From contig CAMIGT010000106.1 of the NCBI GenBank assembly GCA_946221975.1, positions 1-5,831 of the forward strand: DNA of 5,831 bases. Direction: 5' to 3'. The translations under genes were made by a program, and so were the position numbers. Below are positions 1 to 5,559 of the stretch, piece after piece (the first letter of the stretch is position 1; each line of letters opens with the position of its first letter). This stretch comes from an uncultured Blastococcus sp. GTDB lineage: Bacteria > Actinomycetota > Actinomycetes > Mycobacteriales > Antricoccaceae. The notes beneath the pieces were generated by a model. The model did not search any database and was not told the origin of the DNA. It was given only the letters and a program-made list of their open reading frames with translations.

Positions 1-201
1 GTGACCTGCAGATTTGGCGGCGACCTGCGGCAGAGGACGATCCGCGCCACACAAAGTGAAAACGAGCGCTAATCTGTACGAGCACACGGCGTAAGCCGAT
101 AGTCGAGAACACGGCCCGGCGCGTCGGCACGCACATCGAGTACGCCTGAGTTGGCCCGCGGACCTTTGATCGGCTGATCGTGCGTAACAACGGCAGCAGA
201 C

Positions 202-207
202 AAGGAG
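202..207 (+). promoter_or_regulatory. Shine-Dalgarno of the GAF-ANTAR gene, long spacing
   Basis: AAGGAG is the only good ribosome-binding match before the gene. It lies 13 bases from the ATG at 221, which is longer than the usual 5-9. No ATG, GTG or TTG occurs in the same frame at a better distance, and the protein aligns with its family from the ATG on, so I keep 221 as the start. Confidence 0.5.
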
Positions 208-220
208 TCAGGCCACAACG

Positions 221-928
221 ATGTCGGAAACCTCTGCGCAAAACAGATCTGAGATCCAGCAGCAGCTCGCGAAGGAGATCTACGCCGACGGCGAGCCGCA
301 GGCCATCTACGACTCGATCGTGCGGCACTCGGTTGACCTCATCGACGGCTGCGACCACGCCTCGCTCATGCTCAAGGCGAGCGGTCGATACATGACGATC
401 GCCGCGTCCGACGACGTCGCTCTGGTCGTCGACAACCTCGAGCGCCAGGCCGGCGAAGGCCCCTGCGTCGATGCCATTGAGGACGAGGGCGTCCAGTGCG
501 ATCCCGACATCAGCAAGTACTCGACGTGGCCCGGGCTTGCCAAGATGGTGCGTGAGAACACCGACGTCCGCGGCATGATGGGCATCCGGCTGCTGGTCGA
601 CAACCGCAAGATCGGCGCACTGAACCTCTTCTCGGACGAGGCGGACGCGTTCTCCGAGGACTCCATCGACCAGGCGGCGATCATCGCCTCCTTTGCGTCG
701 ATGGCGATGATGACCCTCAGCGCCCGCAACCAGGCCGAGACGATGGAGCGCGGGCTCGACAGCAACCGGCAGATCGGCAAGGCGATCGGGCTGCTGATGG
801 CGGCGCACAAGTTCAGCGAGGACGAGGCGTTCGACCTGCTCAAGCGCACGTCGCAGAACCTCAACATGAAGCTCGCCCACGTCGCCCGCAAGGTCGTCGA
901 GGGCCAACAGGACCAGTTCAAGAACTGA
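221..928 (+). CDS. GAF and ANTAR domain-containing transcription antitermination regulator
   Basis: A 235-residue cytoplasmic regulator. Residues about 25-165 form a GAF sensor domain, with the typical GEGPCVDAI stretch at 78-86 and the GIRLLVDNRKIGALNLFS strand pair at 121-138. Residues about 172-227 form an ANTAR domain, an RNA-binding three-helix unit; NRQIGKAIGLLM (182-193) and the FDLLKRTSQNLNMKLAHVAR stretch are characteristic. Proteins of this architecture are known or thought to bind paired hairpins in nascent mRNA and prevent termination, with the GAF domain sensing a signal. The ligand cannot be read from sequence. Length is normal for the family. It is transcribed alone, and its convergent neighbour is an alternative sigma factor. 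I saw no convincing promoter in 1-201 and no paired ANTAR-type target hairpins beside it. Confidence 0.93.
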   Translation: MSETSAQNRSEIQQQLAKEIYADGEPQAIYDSIVRHSVDLIDGCDHASLMLKASGRYMTIAASDDVALVVDNLERQAGEGPCVDAIEDEGVQCDPDISKYSTWPGLAKMVRENTDVRGMMGIRLLVDNRKIGALNLFSDEADAFSEDSIDQAAIIASFASMAMMTLSARNQAETMERGLDSNRQIGKAIGLLMAAHKFSEDEAFDLLKRTSQNLNMKLAHVARKVVEGQQDQFKN

Positions 929-951
929 CCGGTGCTGTGACCCTCGGGCCG

Positions 952-969
952 CCGCGCCACTCGGCGCGG
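952..969. terminator. GC hairpin between convergent stops, candidate bidirectional terminator
   Basis: CCGCGCC (952-958) pairs perfectly with GGCGCGG (963-969) around a four-base loop. It sits in the 44-base gap between the stop codons of the GAF-ANTAR and sigma factor genes, where a shared terminator is expected. There is no T-run on either side, which is common for actinobacterial hairpin terminators but lowers certainty. Confidence 0.5.
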
Positions 970-972
970 GTG

Positions 973-1731
973 CTAGCCGGCTTCGGCGGGCTGGTGCAGA
1001 TCGGCGCGCAGTCGCGTCAGGATGCGCGAGAGGGTGCGTGAGACCTGCATCTGGCTCTGCCCGAACTCCTCACCGATCCGGGCCTGGGTCAGCTCCTCGT
1101 AGAACCGCAGGTAGACGATGGCGCGATCGCGCGGCGACAACCCGCGCAGCATGCGCTGCACGGCCAGCCGGTCGATGGCCAGGTCCATCTCGTCGCGCTC
1201 GGCGGGCATCGGCGCGCCGGCCTCGACGGCGCTCTCCAGGGATGTCAGCGAGTACGCCGACCCGGCCTGCTCCAGCTCGCGCACCTCCGCATTGGGCATG
1301 TCCAGCTGGGCGGCCAGATCGGTGGTGGTGGGGCTGGCGGCATGCTCCTGCTCCCACTCCGCGCGCGCGGCGCGCAGCAGCGGCAGCGCCTCTTGGACCC
1401 GCCGCGGCGGGCGGATGGCCCACGCGTGGTCGCGGAAGTGTCGCCGCAGCTCGCCGAGGATCGTCGGGGTCGCGAAGGCAGCGAAGCTCGCGCCGGCGCC
1501 TGGCTGGTAGCGACGTACGGCCTGCACCAGGCCGATGCTGGCGACCTGGAAGAGGTCGTCCATCGACTCACCGCGCCCGCTGTAGCGGGCGGCGAGCGAA
1601 CGGGCAAGCTCGAGCGACTGCTCGATGACGCGTTCTTCGAGCTGCGCCTTGACGCGGGGCTGCGCGGTGGCGGCTCGCTCAAGGAGCTCTTCGACGGTTT
1701 CGTGCTCCGGTACAACGGCAAGACTGGACAT
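973..1731 (-). CDS. RNA polymerase sigma factor, SigB/SigF/SigG family
   Basis: A 252-residue group 3 sigma-70 factor that directs RNA polymerase to a stress or developmental regulon. Region 2 covers about residues 35-108, with the core-binding and -10-recognition stretch DDLFQVASIGLVQAVRRYQP (58-77) and then FAAFATPTILGELRRHFRD (83-101). Region 3 follows from the RPPRRVQEALP motif (107-117), and region 4 is a helix-turn-helix at about 197-243 (LSPRDRAIVYLRF, then LTQARIGEEFGQSQMQVSR). Length fits SigF-type factors (about 250-265). The ATG is preceded by a weak AAAGG six bases away. SigF-type factors are normally held by an RsbW-like anti-sigma kinase, but none is encoded next to it here, so control must come from elsewhere. 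Which SigF paralogue this is cannot be decided. Confidence 0.93.
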   Translation of the reverse strand: MSSLAVVPEHETVEELLERAATAQPRVKAQLEERVIEQSLELARSLAARYSGRGESMDDLFQVASIGLVQAVRRYQPGAGASFAAFATPTILGELRRHFRDHAWAIRPPRRVQEALPLLRAARAEWEQEHAASPTTTDLAAQLDMPNAEVRELEQAGSAYSLTSLESAVEAGAPMPAERDEMDLAIDRLAVQRMLRGLSPRDRAIVYLRFYEELTQARIGEEFGQSQMQVSRTLSRILTRLRADLHQPAEAG

Positions 1732-1783
1732 GTGATGCCTTTGGGTAAGGAACCCGGCGCCCTGCTCAGCCGCTCAGCCACTG

Positions 1784-1813
1784 AATCTAATGAGGTCGCG
1801 GCGACTCTCGCAA
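1784..1813 (-). promoter_or_regulatory. Candidate promoter of the sigma factor gene
   Basis: On the minus strand TTGCGA (1808-1813) and TAGATT (1784-1789) are separated by 18 bases and lie 53-82 bases before the ATG. Each box matches four of six bases of the housekeeping consensus. No SigF-type GTTT/GGGTA pair was found that would indicate autoregulation. This is a weak, pattern-only call. Confidence 0.25.
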
Positions 1814-1844
1814 CCGAATCGGAAAGCGGAGCCAATTCGTGATC

Positions 1845-1872
1845 TGCGCGGCTCCTGCTGCGCGGCTACTGC
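1845..1872. repeat. 14-bp tandem duplication across the VOC stop codon
   Basis: TGCGCGGCTCCTGC (1845-1858) is followed immediately by TGCGCGGCTACTGC (1859-1872), with one mismatch. That mismatch lies in the stop codon of the VOC gene: the second copy reads TAG on the minus strand where the first has GAG. Confidence 0.7.
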
Positions 1873-2291
1873 TGCGGGGTTGCGGGAGTGTCTCCGGCGA
1901 TATTGACCATCCAGGAGATCCCGAACTGGTCGGTACACTGGCCGAACGTGTCGCCCCACATCTGCTTCTCGAGTGGCACGGCGACCTGTCCGCCCTCGCT
2001 CAGCCGGTCCCAGTAGCCGCGCAGCTGCGTCTCGTCGTCGCCGGAGAGGCTCATGGCGATGTTGTTGCCGACCTGGCGGTCCATGCCCGGCGGCGTGTCG
2101 GCGGCCATAATCGTGTAGCCCGCCGTCGTCTCGAGCATGGCGTGCATGACCAGGTCCTTTTCCGGCCCGTTGTTGCCGAACTCGCCGAAGGTGTTGAGGG
2201 TGAGCTCGCCGCCGAAGACGTCGGCGTAGAACTCCATCGCCGGGCGCGCGGTGTCGGTGAAGGAGAGGTAGGGGTTCAGACGGCTGGACAT
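1866..2291 (-). CDS. VOC family protein (PhnB/glyoxalase-like)
   Basis: A 141-residue protein of the vicinal-oxygen-chelate superfamily, PhnB-like branch (COG2764). Visible signatures are LNPYLSFTDTARPAMEFYADVF at 5-26, the strand with ETTAGYTIMAADTPPGM at 54-70, NNIAMSLSGDD at 76-86, and the C-terminal MWGDTFGQCTDQFGISWMVN at 111-130. Members fold as paired beta-alpha-beta-beta-beta units and often form dimers. Substrates of this branch are mostly unknown, and the classic glyoxalase I metal ligands are not evident, so no reaction is assigned. Start: AGGAG (2297-2301) lies five bases before the ATG at 2291. The frame stays open upstream to 3011, but that part is antisense of the divergent MBL gene and the spacer repeats. 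No signal peptide is present, so it is likely cytosolic. Confidence 0.9.
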   Translation of the reverse strand: MSSRLNPYLSFTDTARPAMEFYADVFGGELTLNTFGEFGNNGPEKDLVMHAMLETTAGYTIMAADTPPGMDRQVGNNIAMSLSGDDETQLRGYWDRLSEGGQVAVPLEKQMWGDTFGQCTDQFGISWMVNIAGDTPATPQQ

Positions 2292-2314
2292 GAGCGCTCC
2301 TCTGCTGGACGTAT

Positions 2315-2335
2315 GGGGTAGCTGAACCCTACCCC
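2315..2335. promoter_or_regulatory. Inverted repeat in divergent spacer, candidate operator
   Basis: GGGGTAG (2315-2321) and CTACCCC (2329-2335) are perfect inverted copies around a seven-base centre. Half-site centres are 14 bases apart. The site is 24-44 bases before the VOC ATG and abuts the 21-bp repeat array. It could be a dimeric regulator site or a hairpin in the VOC leader; no regulator is encoded beside it. Confidence 0.4.
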
Positions 2336-2396
2336 CGCCGATCCGAGCGATATTCCCGCCGATCCGAGCGATAATCCCGCCGATCCGAGCGTTAAT
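2334..2396. repeat. Three contiguous 21-bp direct repeats in a divergent promoter region
   Basis: Units at 2334-2354, 2355-2375 and 2376-2396 each begin cccgccgatccgagcg and end in a variable AT-rich tail (atatt, ataat, ttaat). They fill the space between the VOC and MBL starts and end 14 bases before the MBL ATG. The AT-rich tails resemble -10 boxes in either direction. The 21-bp period equals two helical turns, so a bound protein would recur on the same DNA face. Being contiguous without spacers, this is not a CRISPR array. Confidence 0.85.
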
Positions 2397-2410
2397 GGTG
2401 AGATAGGTCC

Positions 2411-3625
2411 ATGACTGACCGGTGGCTTTGTGCAACGTGCGGTGTCGAGTACGACGGTGGCGACGCACCGCCCGCCGAATGTCCGATCTGCGAGGACGAA
2501 CGGCAGTACGTCCCGCGCACCGGGCAGCGGTGGACGACGATCGATGAGCTGCGCGATGCCGGCCACGCGGTCGAGGTGTTCGAGGTTTCGCCTGGCCTGC
2601 ATGGGGTTTTCGGCGCGGGTGTGGGGATTCGGCAGCAGGGGATGCTGGTGCAGACCGACGGTGGGAACCTGCTTTTCGACATCCCTGGCGTGATCGATGA
2701 CGCGTCGGTCGAGGCGGTGCGGAAGCTCGGCGGGATCGCGGCGATCGTCGCAAGCCACCGGCATATGTACGGCGTGCAGTCGGCCTGGAGCGAGGCATTC
2801 GACGACGCGCCGATTTACGTTGCGGAGGCCGACGCGGGATGGGTCCAGCGGTCCGTCCCAGCGATCCGGACCTGGTCCGAGACGTTCGAGGTGCTCCCGG
2901 GAATCGAGCTGAGCACCATCGGCGGCCACTTCCCCGGCAGCACGATCGCCCACTGGGCAGCGGGCGCCGACGGCCGGGGCGTCGTACTCGCCGGTGACGC
3001 GATCTTCCCAACGCCGGATGGCTATGTCACGTTCCTGCGCAGCTATCCCAACCGGATCCCGCTGTCGGCCGCGGTCATCCGCCGGATGGCCGACCACGTG
3101 GCGGCGTACGACTACGACTGGCTCTACAACAACTTCGGCGCCTCCTGCGGGCCGGATGCGCGGACGCGGGTTGAGGTTGCGAGGCGGTGCAGCTTGCGCG
3201 TCGCGGCGGGCTTGTTCGAAAAGAGCGACTCGAACAGTTGCACCGTCGTGGTCACGACGAACTCGGCATCCCAGTTTTGGGCACTGAGACGGCGCCAGGT
3301 GGTCTCAGCTTGGTCATCGTCGACGATGTCGCTGTGGTGCTCGAGGACGACATCGTCGCCAAGTGCCGAAAACGCCTCGCGGTACTCCGCGGCGTTCTGC
3401 GTTGTGATCGAAGTGAACGGCACGGCAACCACAACACGTCGCTTGCCATGCTCGACGGCGTGGGTGAGTGCGAATGCGGCTGCCGCCATGGTCTTGCCAC
3501 TGCCCGTCTGGGCGGGCAAGCGAAAGATTCGCCGCGACGCGGCCAGCTGCGGATCCGCACCGGCCCGCACACATCGGTCGAACAGGCCAGCGCGCAGGTG
3601 GTTCAGTTCGGTCGGAGGCGCCTGA
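2411..3625 (+). CDS. Zinc-ribbon plus MBL-fold metallo-hydrolase, C-terminus replaced by read-through
   Basis: Residues 1-256 are a coherent protein. It opens with a rubredoxin-like knuckle, C7xxC10 and C24xxC27, ending CPICEDERQYVPRTGQRW. A beta-lactamase-like fold follows, with SHRHMYG (H116, H118), GGHFPGS (H173) and AGDAIFP (D196), then YDYDWLYNNFG near 233-243. The metal motif is HxH without the classic DH that follows, which I recall as normal for this subfamily. It is probably a cytosolic hydrolase; the substrate is unknown. After V256 (about 3178) the similarity ends: residues 257-404 are the antisense of cas3, rich in Ser, Arg and Ala, with no recognisable domain. Relatives carry roughly another 20-25 residues, as I remember the family, so the natural 3' end is missing. 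The ATG has only a weak AGG ahead of it. Function of the extended product is doubtful. Confidence 0.8.
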   Translation: MTDRWLCATCGVEYDGGDAPPAECPICEDERQYVPRTGQRWTTIDELRDAGHAVEVFEVSPGLHGVFGAGVGIRQQGMLVQTDGGNLLFDIPGVIDDASVEAVRKLGGIAAIVASHRHMYGVQSAWSEAFDDAPIYVAEADAGWVQRSVPAIRTWSETFEVLPGIELSTIGGHFPGSTIAHWAAGADGRGVVLAGDAIFPTPDGYVTFLRSYPNRIPLSAAVIRRMADHVAAYDYDWLYNNFGASCGPDARTRVEVARRCSLRVAAGLFEKSDSNSCTVVVTTNSASQFWALRRRQVVSAWSSSTMSLWCSRTTSSPSAENASRYSAAFCVVIEVNGTATTTRRLPCSTAWVSANAAAAMVLPLPVWAGKRKIRRDAASCGSAPARTHRSNRPARRWFSSVGGA

Positions 3626-4347
3626 GAGAACCGCGCCTCGTAGTAGTCGAAGAAGCCGTCACGCAAGGCCGTCATTCCGCGGTCCGTGTGTCGGTGCGGA
3701 CTGGGGGCGGAAGTGAAATGTGCTGCGGTGTCGAGAAAGTCCGCATCGACAAGGGCTGAGTGACACATGCGAGTGAAGAGCTCGGCGCGGAAATTTGCCG
3801 TATCGACATCGTCACTGAAGTCGGGGAGGCGGATGTCACGCGCCATTGCCCGCAGGTCGACATCGAGTAGGGAGTCCGCCAGTGCGACATACTCGTCGAT
3901 ACGGTCGGGCTCGCGGAGCATCTCGCGCAGCACCCTCATGGTCTGGTGATCTTCGTCCGGGATCTCGTAGTGATGGCCGAAGTTGACCGATGCAACAACC
4001 TTCGCGGCCCGGAGATTGCCGACCTCAAGGAACAGGCCGCTCGTCGCAGCCCCCTCGACTTTGTGCGGCACACCTAGGCGACCTCCGGATGCCGCACACC
4101 GGCGGAAGGCCACTTGCACCTCGGCTGCAAGCTTGCCGATGTCGTGAACGAGAGCCACGAAACGGACCAGGAGTTCGGCGCCAAATGCCGCCGCGAACTC
4201 GCCGGCAAGCGCGGCCGTGGCGAGGGCGTGCTCTCTAAAGAGATGCCACTTGTCGGGTAGCGCGGTGCCCGGTGTATGGGCGACGTACGGCTCACTGGTC
4301 GCGACTGGACGCTTGGGCACAAACTCTTCCCCGAGTGAGTCGTCCAC
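3124..4347 (-). CDS. cas3: Truncated CRISPR-associated Cas3 (HD nuclease domain plus start of helicase), probable pseudogene
   Basis: Cas3 is the nuclease-helicase recruited by type I Cascade to degrade target DNA. The HD domain (about residues 20-215) looks intact: H40 in FREH, H68-D69 in VHDIGK, H95 in PHKVEGA, H125-H126 in FGHH, and the Cas3-typical ALVDADFLDT at 198-207. The helicase begins with Walker A AQTGSGKT (279-286) and VVVAVPFTSITTQ (305-317), then LEHHSD and TTTVQLFESLFSN. Real Cas3 sequence ends at KLHRLA (385-390), just before the expected NSVIVLDEAQ-like motif II. The last 17 residues are antisense of the MBL gene. Full Cas3 proteins are usually above 700 residues, so DExH, motif VI and the C-terminal domain are absent. 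The HD-first order and motifs resemble type I-C most, but subtype is not proven. No other cas gene or repeat array is present. It cannot be a working helicase; an HD-only product is conceivable. Confidence 0.85.
   Translation of the reverse strand: MDDSLGEEFVPKRPVATSEPYVAHTPGTALPDKWHLFREHALATAALAGEFAAAFGAELLVRFVALVHDIGKLAAEVQVAFRRCAASGGRLGVPHKVEGAATSGLFLEVGNLRAAKVVASVNFGHHYEIPDEDHQTMRVLREMLREPDRIDEYVALADSLLDVDLRAMARDIRLPDFSDDVDTANFRAELFTRMCHSALVDADFLDTAAHFTSAPSPHRHTDRGMTALRDGFFDYYEARFSQAPPTELNHLRAGLFDRCVRAGADPQLAASRRIFRLPAQTGSGKTMAAAAFALTHAVEHGKRRVVVAVPFTSITTQNAAEYREAFSALGDDVVLEHHSDIVDDDQAETTWRRLSAQNWDAEFVVTTTVQLFESLFSNKPAATRKLHRLATSTRVRASGPQEAPKLL
3170..3181. other. Rearrangement junction joining the MBL gene to cas3
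   Basis: Left of here the plus strand encodes the MBL-fold protein up to about V256. Right of here the minus strand encodes Cas3 up to A390 in KLHRLA. On each side the open frame of the other gene becomes a meaningless antisense tail. No inverted repeats, transposase or target duplication are visible, so an illegitimate or microhomology event fits better than an insertion sequence. The exact base is uncertain by a few positions. Confidence 0.75.
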
Positions 4348-4352
4348 CCTGG

Positions 4353-4357
4353 CCTCC
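4353..4357 (-). promoter_or_regulatory. Shine-Dalgarno fixing the cas3 GTG start
   Basis: GGAGG on the minus strand lies five bases before the GTG at 4347, which decides for this start. The 5' end of cas3 is therefore intact and only its 3' part is lost. Confidence 0.7.
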
Positions 4358-4474
4358 GTCTCCGAGCCAACAAGTGCCCGAAGAATATGCCGCTGTACTG
4401 CGAAAACGCTAGGGGGTGCAAATCATCTGGCTGAAACACCACCGTTGTCGCGGCATCTGGAGCAAGAGACCCCG

Positions 4475-4545
4475 ACCAAAATGGACGTGAGCGTGGGGGT
4501 CATGCGCAATATGTCGATGGGCTGCGCGCTCTCGTCCATTTCGGT
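4475..4545. promoter_or_regulatory. Long imperfect inverted repeat in the denD leader
   Basis: Arms 4475-4495 and 4525-4545 are complementary over 21 positions, with two mismatches (4478/4542 and 4488/4532) and one G-U wobble (4494/4526). The 29-base centre is 4496-4524. The perfect outer core is AAATGGACG (4479-4487) against CGTCCATTT (4533-4541). It ends 16 bases before the denD Shine-Dalgarno and has no T-run. It may be a leader RNA hairpin, or two head-to-head operator sites for a regulator of denD. No riboswitch class is recognised. Confidence 0.55.
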
Positions 4546-4572
4546 AGGAATGAACGAGTCGAAGGAGTCGTA

Positions 4573-5559
4573 ATGCGGATCGTGATCACTGGCGGGCACG
4601 GGTTCCTTGGCCGGGAGGTCGCGGCCGAGCTGATGCGGCGTGGTCAGGTCGCGGGTACGCCGATCACCGAGGTCGTGCTCGCTGACCGCGTCGGCGAGCT
4701 CGTACCCGGCGCCCGATCGGTCATCGGCGACCTGCAGGAGACGCTGCCACAGCTCTTCGCCGAGCCGGTCGACGTCGTCATCCACCTGGCCGCCGCCGTG
4801 TCCGGCGAGAGCGAGGCCGACCTCGATCTCGGGCTGCGCGCCAACCTCGACCTGACTCGCGGCGTACTCGACGCGGCCCGCGCGCAGCAGACGGCCGGCG
4901 GCCCGACGGTCCGGTTGTTCTTTGCGTCCAGCGTCGCGGTGTACGGCGCCGACGCGGCGCTTCCACTGCCCGAGGCGGTCACCGAGGCGACGTACCCGCA
5001 GCCGCAGAACTCCTACGGCGCCGAGAAAGTAGCGTGCGAGACGCTGATCGCCGACTACACCCGGCGCGGTCTGGTCGACGGCCGAGTCGCGCGGCTGATG
5101 ACGGTGAGCGTGCGGCCGGGCAAACCCAACGCGGCTGCATCCGGGTTCCTGTCCGGCATCATCCGCGAGCCGCTTGCCGGCGTACCCGCCGTGTGCCCCG
5201 TCGACCCGCAACAGCGCGTGGTGATCGCCTCGCCACGGCGCACGGTCGAAGGAATCCTTGCCATGCTTGACATCGAGCGCGGTACGGCGCCCGGCCAGCT
5301 CACCGGACGCCTGCCGGTCAACCTCCCCGGCCTATCGGTGACCGTCCGCGAGATGATCGACGGCCTACGCCGGGTCGCGGGTGACGATGTCGCCGACCGG
5401 GTCACCGTCGAGCGCGACCCTGCCGTCGAGGCCATCGTCGCGAGCTGGCCGGAGCGCTTCGACAACACCCGCGCGGAGGCTCTCGGGCTGTATGCCGACG
5501 ACAGCATCGACGCGGTGATCGAACAGTACGTCGCGGACCACCCCGACAGCGTGCACTGA
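4573..5559 (+). CDS. denD: NAD-dependent epimerase/dehydratase family, probable D-erythronate dehydrogenase
   Basis: A 328-residue extended short-chain dehydrogenase. The Rossmann nucleotide site is TGGHGFLG (G7, G10, G13). The catalytic residues are visible as S119/S120 in FFASSVAVYG and Y148/K152 in NSYGAEK. The segment SVRPGKPNAAASGFLSGIIREPLAG (179-203) is the feature I associate with DenD, which oxidises D-erythronate to 2-oxo-D-erythronate with NAD+ as the first step of erythronate catabolism. Length fits DenD (about 320-330). AAGGAG (4562-4567) lies five bases before the ATG, which overlaps a TAA stop as TAATG. The usual partners (OtnK kinase, OtnC aldolase, OtnI isomerase) are not in the window; downstream is a convergent transporter gene. 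Other sugar-nucleotide or sugar-acid dehydrogenases of this superfamily are the alternative. Cytosolic. Confidence 0.82.
   Translation: MRIVITGGHGFLGREVAAELMRRGQVAGTPITEVVLADRVGELVPGARSVIGDLQETLPQLFAEPVDVVIHLAAAVSGESEADLDLGLRANLDLTRGVLDAARAQQTAGGPTVRLFFASSVAVYGADAALPLPEAVTEATYPQPQNSYGAEKVACETLIADYTRRGLVDGRVARLMTVSVRPGKPNAAASGFLSGIIREPLAGVPAVCPVDPQQRVVIASPRRTVEGILAMLDIERGTAPGQLTGRLPVNLPGLSVTVREMIDGLRRVAGDDVADRVTVERDPAVEAIVASWPERFDNTRAEALGLYADDSIDAVIEQYVADHPDSVH

Noticed and set aside
1..220. End of an upstream gene or a promoter with -35/-10 boxes before the GAF-ANTAR gene
   Set aside because: The first 72 bases can be read as an open frame ending TAA, but the residues match nothing I recognise. 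No box pair was convincing.
1038..1628. Plus-strand frames of 196 and 130 residues opposite the sigma factor
   Set aside because: Their Arg/Ala/Pro- and Ser-rich composition and exact overlap with a clear sigma-70 gene mark them as shadows.
2334..2396. Three direct repeats as a CRISPR array, near cas3
   Set aside because: The units are contiguous with no spacers, only 21 bp long, and lie between two divergent promoters.
1866..3011. A 381-residue minus-strand frame giving the VOC protein a long N-terminal extension
   Set aside because: The extra part is antisense to the MBL gene and translated spacer repeats. A good AGGAG sits before the internal ATG at 2291, which fits the family start.
2276..3097. 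Minus-strand frame with repeated LGSAG units
   Set aside because: It is the translation of the 21-bp DNA repeats and the antisense of the MBL gene; no ribosome-binding site or homology.
3124..4347. A complete stand-alone Cas3'' gene rather than a fragment
   Set aside because: The frame includes Walker A and further helicase motifs and breaks off inside the helicase domain, so it derives from a full Cas3.
4423..5211. 262-residue minus-strand frame opposite denD
   Set aside because: It is Arg/Asp/Gly-rich antisense of a well-supported gene, typical of GC-rich DNA.
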